Made by a program: the position numbers and the translations under genes. The notes under the pieces were generated by a model that was given only the letters and a program-made list of their open reading frames with translations, made no database searches and was not told where the DNA came from. Positions 33,991 to 64,000 of a stretch of DNA of 64,000 bases are shown here, piece by piece; position 1 is the stretch's first letter, and each line of letters starts with the position of its first letter. The stretch comes from Undaria pinnatifida (lineage: Eukaryota > Sar > Phaeophyceae > Laminariales > Alariaceae): NCBI GenBank assembly GCA_012845835.1, contig JABAKD010000009.1:5395324-5459323 (forward strand), given 5' to 3'.

Positions 33991-34248
33991 ATTCTACGAT
34001 AGAGGTAGCGGTTTGGGCCTTTTTTTTCGTTTCTGAATGGCAGGGCTCCTACACCCAAAATCGTCGGAAACGGCCCCATTTTTTCTTCTTGCATGGTTCT
34101 CGTTGTGTACCTCGGCCATGGGGATTTTTTTTCATCCGGGGTAGCGGTTATATTTTTCTCCTAGTCCGTTTTTGGAAGAGGGTGTTAATCTCCCAGATTG
34201 AGGGGTAGAATTAGAAAAAGAAGCGGTGCGCCTCTATCGTAGCACGCA
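33991..34248. mobile_element. MITE, CTACGATAGAGG family, copy 1
   Basis: Terminal inverted repeats TCTACGATAGAGGTA (start) and CGCCTCTATCGTAGCA (end) bound about 255 bases. Internal blocks GGGCTCCTA, AATCGTCGGAAA and TTCTCGTTGTGTACCTCGGC match copy 2 at 39,762. There is no transposase. It is probably a non-autonomous DNA transposon. Confidence 0.85.
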
Positions 34249-35110
34249 TCGTTAATACGCCCCCCTTTTTGTCACCTCGCACCAGGTTTGATCCACTGGC
34301 GCGGGTCACCCTGTGCCTCACCAAGGAAAACTCTTTGGGCGCTTTTGCTTGGCGCAGCGGTAGCTGGTCTTTTCCATCAAGGATTCATATCACAGAAAAT
34401 TTAAGCAGGCGACCATGGCTGCAGCTAGGGGGGATGGTAAATCCCCCCATCTTTCACTGTTTTTCACTATCGGACTTGAGGCACTCGCGCGAGTGACTCC
34501 ACACCTCACGGGCACTTGTTTTTGGCGTAGCGTAGCGTATTAATAGTATACCATTCCATTGCAGATTCGACACCACGAATTTTGAAACAGCGCGGAAGCT
34601 CAAGACCGCACAGGGTCAGGGGGGTTACTCGCGCGAGTGACCCCCAGCAACCACAGAAAAAGCCGCTTAGGCGTAACACCGCAGAGCAACGGGGGGGTCA
34701 CTCGCGCGAGTGGGTGACCCAGAGCCACGCAAAGTCCCCTCCATTGCCGTAGCTTAGGTCTGGCCGACTACCCGCGAAATGGGTGCCATGCGAAGGGCCC
34801 CTTTAACCCCATTTGTTTGGAGCCCCCCAGAACCCGTCCCCTATACAAATTCCAAATAACTTTGTCCCCCCAAAAAACAGGGTTCCCGGCTGCAAAGGCG
34901 TCAAACCCCTTCGGCCCTGCACCCCGCAATGCTTAGGGGGGGGGGGGGGGGGGGGGACTCGGAATTATCCGCAGGGTTTGTCGCAGAAGGTTTGAGACAT
35001 GCCAGGCACGCTATTGTAGTGAGCTTTTTTCGACACGTCTATCCCCCAATATTGCTGGCTAGTCTGTTTGGCGGAGATGTCCCGATGCATCTATCCGTCC
35101 GGCCGTCCGG
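34249..35110. other. Intergenic spacer with three identical palindromes and a G tract
   Basis: ACTCGCGCGAGT, a perfect 12-base palindrome, occurs at 34,483-34,494, 34,627-34,638 and 34,700-34,711, next to GTGAC(C/T)CC or GGGTGACCC phrases. A G tract lies at about 34,936-34,956. No gene was recognised. Confidence 0.6.
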
Positions 35111-35653
35111 CCGTCAACGTCTGTCCGTCGATAGAGGTAGCATTTGGGGGGGGTTCGATTTTTTTTTTTTCGAATGACGGGGGCCGCCCCTAACCGAAAC
35201 GATCGCCGTGGGATTAAGGCCTCACTTTTTATTTCGCGATAATATTTTTCTTGTATTATCTAAATAGGCTATATGGGTTTGTCCACCGAGTGGAACGTTT
35301 CAGTGTATTCAGAAAAAACTTTTTGGGGGGGGGGGGAGAGGGGGGAGGAGACCACCAAACGAGGAGCCTCAGAAGAATAATGGTGCACTTTCTACCGCGG
35401 CATGTGTCCATCTGTACGACCGACCGACCGACCGACCGACCGACTGGCCTTTTTTTTTCTGACGCTAAACCTTACTGGGATAGGCGCGTATAACCTTCGT
35501 ACTATTGTGAGCTTCGACGCGTTACTCCCTCGACTACAGCAGTGCTCGGTGTCAGACATTGTGGACGTGTCAGTCCGGCCGGCCGACCAAGTCTTGTCTG
35601 ACCCTAACTGTTTTACTTAAGAATAAATTGCGTGTCGAAAATTGCGCGGTTTT
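35111..35653. other. 3' flank of the coiled-coil gene: decayed MITE, G tract and (GACC)n
   Basis: A half MITE terminus (CGATAGAGGTAGC, about 35,129) is followed by T- and G-rich sequence. A G tract lies at 35,323-35,336 and a (GACC)n run at 35,418-35,444. No AATAAA stands close after the minus-strand stop codon. Confidence 0.5.
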
Positions 35654-63371
<27,718 letters not shown>

Positions 63372-63439
63372 CTTGCGAAAAAGTGATAGGGGCATGCAAG
63401 GAAGGACGACGATCTTGTGTGTGTGCGTGTGGAAGGGGG

Positions 63440-63745
63440 GAGGGGGTAGTTGTTTCATGCATGGTCGTAGTCGTATGACGGTAGGGCCTCGCATCCCGAC
63501 AACATCGGGACGGAACACGTGGGGTTTTCACCCACCAGACAGGGATCGCGTGCGCTATGCGTGAGGCGCCACGAGGTGTGGGGGCGAGTCGCATGAAGGG
63601 TGAGCTGCATACTACTAAGAACCACTTGTGACGGGGGGGGGGGAGGTACTCTTTTGTTGCTGGCCTTGATCATTATACCATGAACCATGCATCCCTTTCG
63701 AGGCGGATCAGCGCTCCTACTCTTGTAAGAGAGAAGCCTCCAGCG
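63440..63745 (+). repeat. Composite repeat W, most complete copy
   Basis: The head (GCCTCGCATCCCGACAACAT, CACCAGACAGGGATCGCGTG, GCGTGAGGCGCCACGAGGTG), a G-run (63,632-63,643), and the tail (GGTACTCTTTTGTTGC, CATCCCTTTCGAGGCGGATC, CTCCTACTCTTGTAAGAGAG) stand in order over about 300 bases. It is upstream of exon 1 in the gene's direction, so probably in another intron. Confidence 0.82.
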
Positions 63746-64000
63746 TTTGGGCGCTCCTTAGGGTTTTCCATATAGAGCGGTGCTCCCTCTATAGCGCCGC
63801 TTAGGGTTTTTTCCATATGGAGCGATGGTCCTTCTATGGCGCCGATATGTGCACTATAGAGGGAAATGCCGGCACTATAGGGGAAATCGGCACTACTCCG
63901 CAACAATGCCACTACTGGTTGTTCCCATCCGTGCCAAGCGGTTTCACAGGCACTGTAGCGGGCAACCGGCACTACCCAACCGGCACTATAGAGAGACCAC
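63746..64000 (-). mobile_element. Pogo/Tc1-mariner-like terminus at the window edge
   Basis: In reverse complement the window begins GTGGTCTCTCTATAGTGCCG and continues with TAGTGCCGGTTGCCCGC and several CTATAGTGCC phrases, as in the terminus at 47,728. Two CTTAGGGTTTTCCATAT-like blocks lie inside. The tip lies at or just past position 64,000. Confidence 0.6.

Overview
The window is nuclear DNA of a eukaryote with spliceosomal introns. It is rich in transposon debris and holds only two convincing host genes. The source is most likely a stramenopile, and a brown-alga-type genome fits best: TTAGGG-type telomere repeats inside the window, LINE reverse-transcriptase remnants of a kind I associate with brown algae (from memory), multi-kilobase introns, and strong splice junctions with GTAAGT/GTGAGT-like donors and pyrimidine-tract acceptors. 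The organism assignment is an inference. Nothing in the window is bacterial or viral: there are no operons, CRISPR arrays or rRNA genes.

Layout. From 1 to about 12,100 I recognise no host gene. This part is G/A-rich on the + strand, carries several old minisatellites, and has long proline/serine-rich open frames on the minus strand that look like compositional artefacts. Positions 12,547-14,652 (minus) hold the integrase end of a dead Ty3/gypsy retrotransposon with two in-frame stops and no recognisable reverse transcriptase. A proline-rich open frame with an in-frame 36-bp minisatellite lies just upstream of it. Positions 16,000-26,010 are a repeat zone: a 460-bp tandem duplication, a tRNA-derived SINE, a tandem array of a TATA-bearing repeat (called X here), and two 5'-truncated LINE copies head to tail.

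Gene 1 (+, about 26,774-30,800) is a five-exon PAP2-family lipid phosphate phosphatase. Its KxxxxxxRP, PSSH and RxxxxxH motifs lie on separate exons that join in phase. Gene 2 (minus, 63,371 to 35,654, 5' end beyond the window) is a coiled-coil protein that resembles CCDC180 (DUF4456). I could place fifteen exons across 27.7 kb; nearly all junctions agree in phase, and the last exon has a stop codon. The reading of gene 2 is the main result: its exons are short and scattered, and easily missed among the low-complexity open frames.

The introns of gene 2 and the 30.8-35.6 kb spacer hold most of the remaining sequence. They contain a MITE family with a CTACGATAGAGG terminal inverted repeat, pogo-like termini, a composite repeat built around a G-run, an interstitial telomere-repeat array that reaches the edge of an exon, a 560-bp (ATT)n tract, a (CAA)n tract, a (GGGA)n tract that seems to grow out of a SINE, and several minisatellites. 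The two genes are convergent: gene 1 ends near 30,800 on the + strand and gene 2 ends at 35,654 on the minus strand. They show no functional link.
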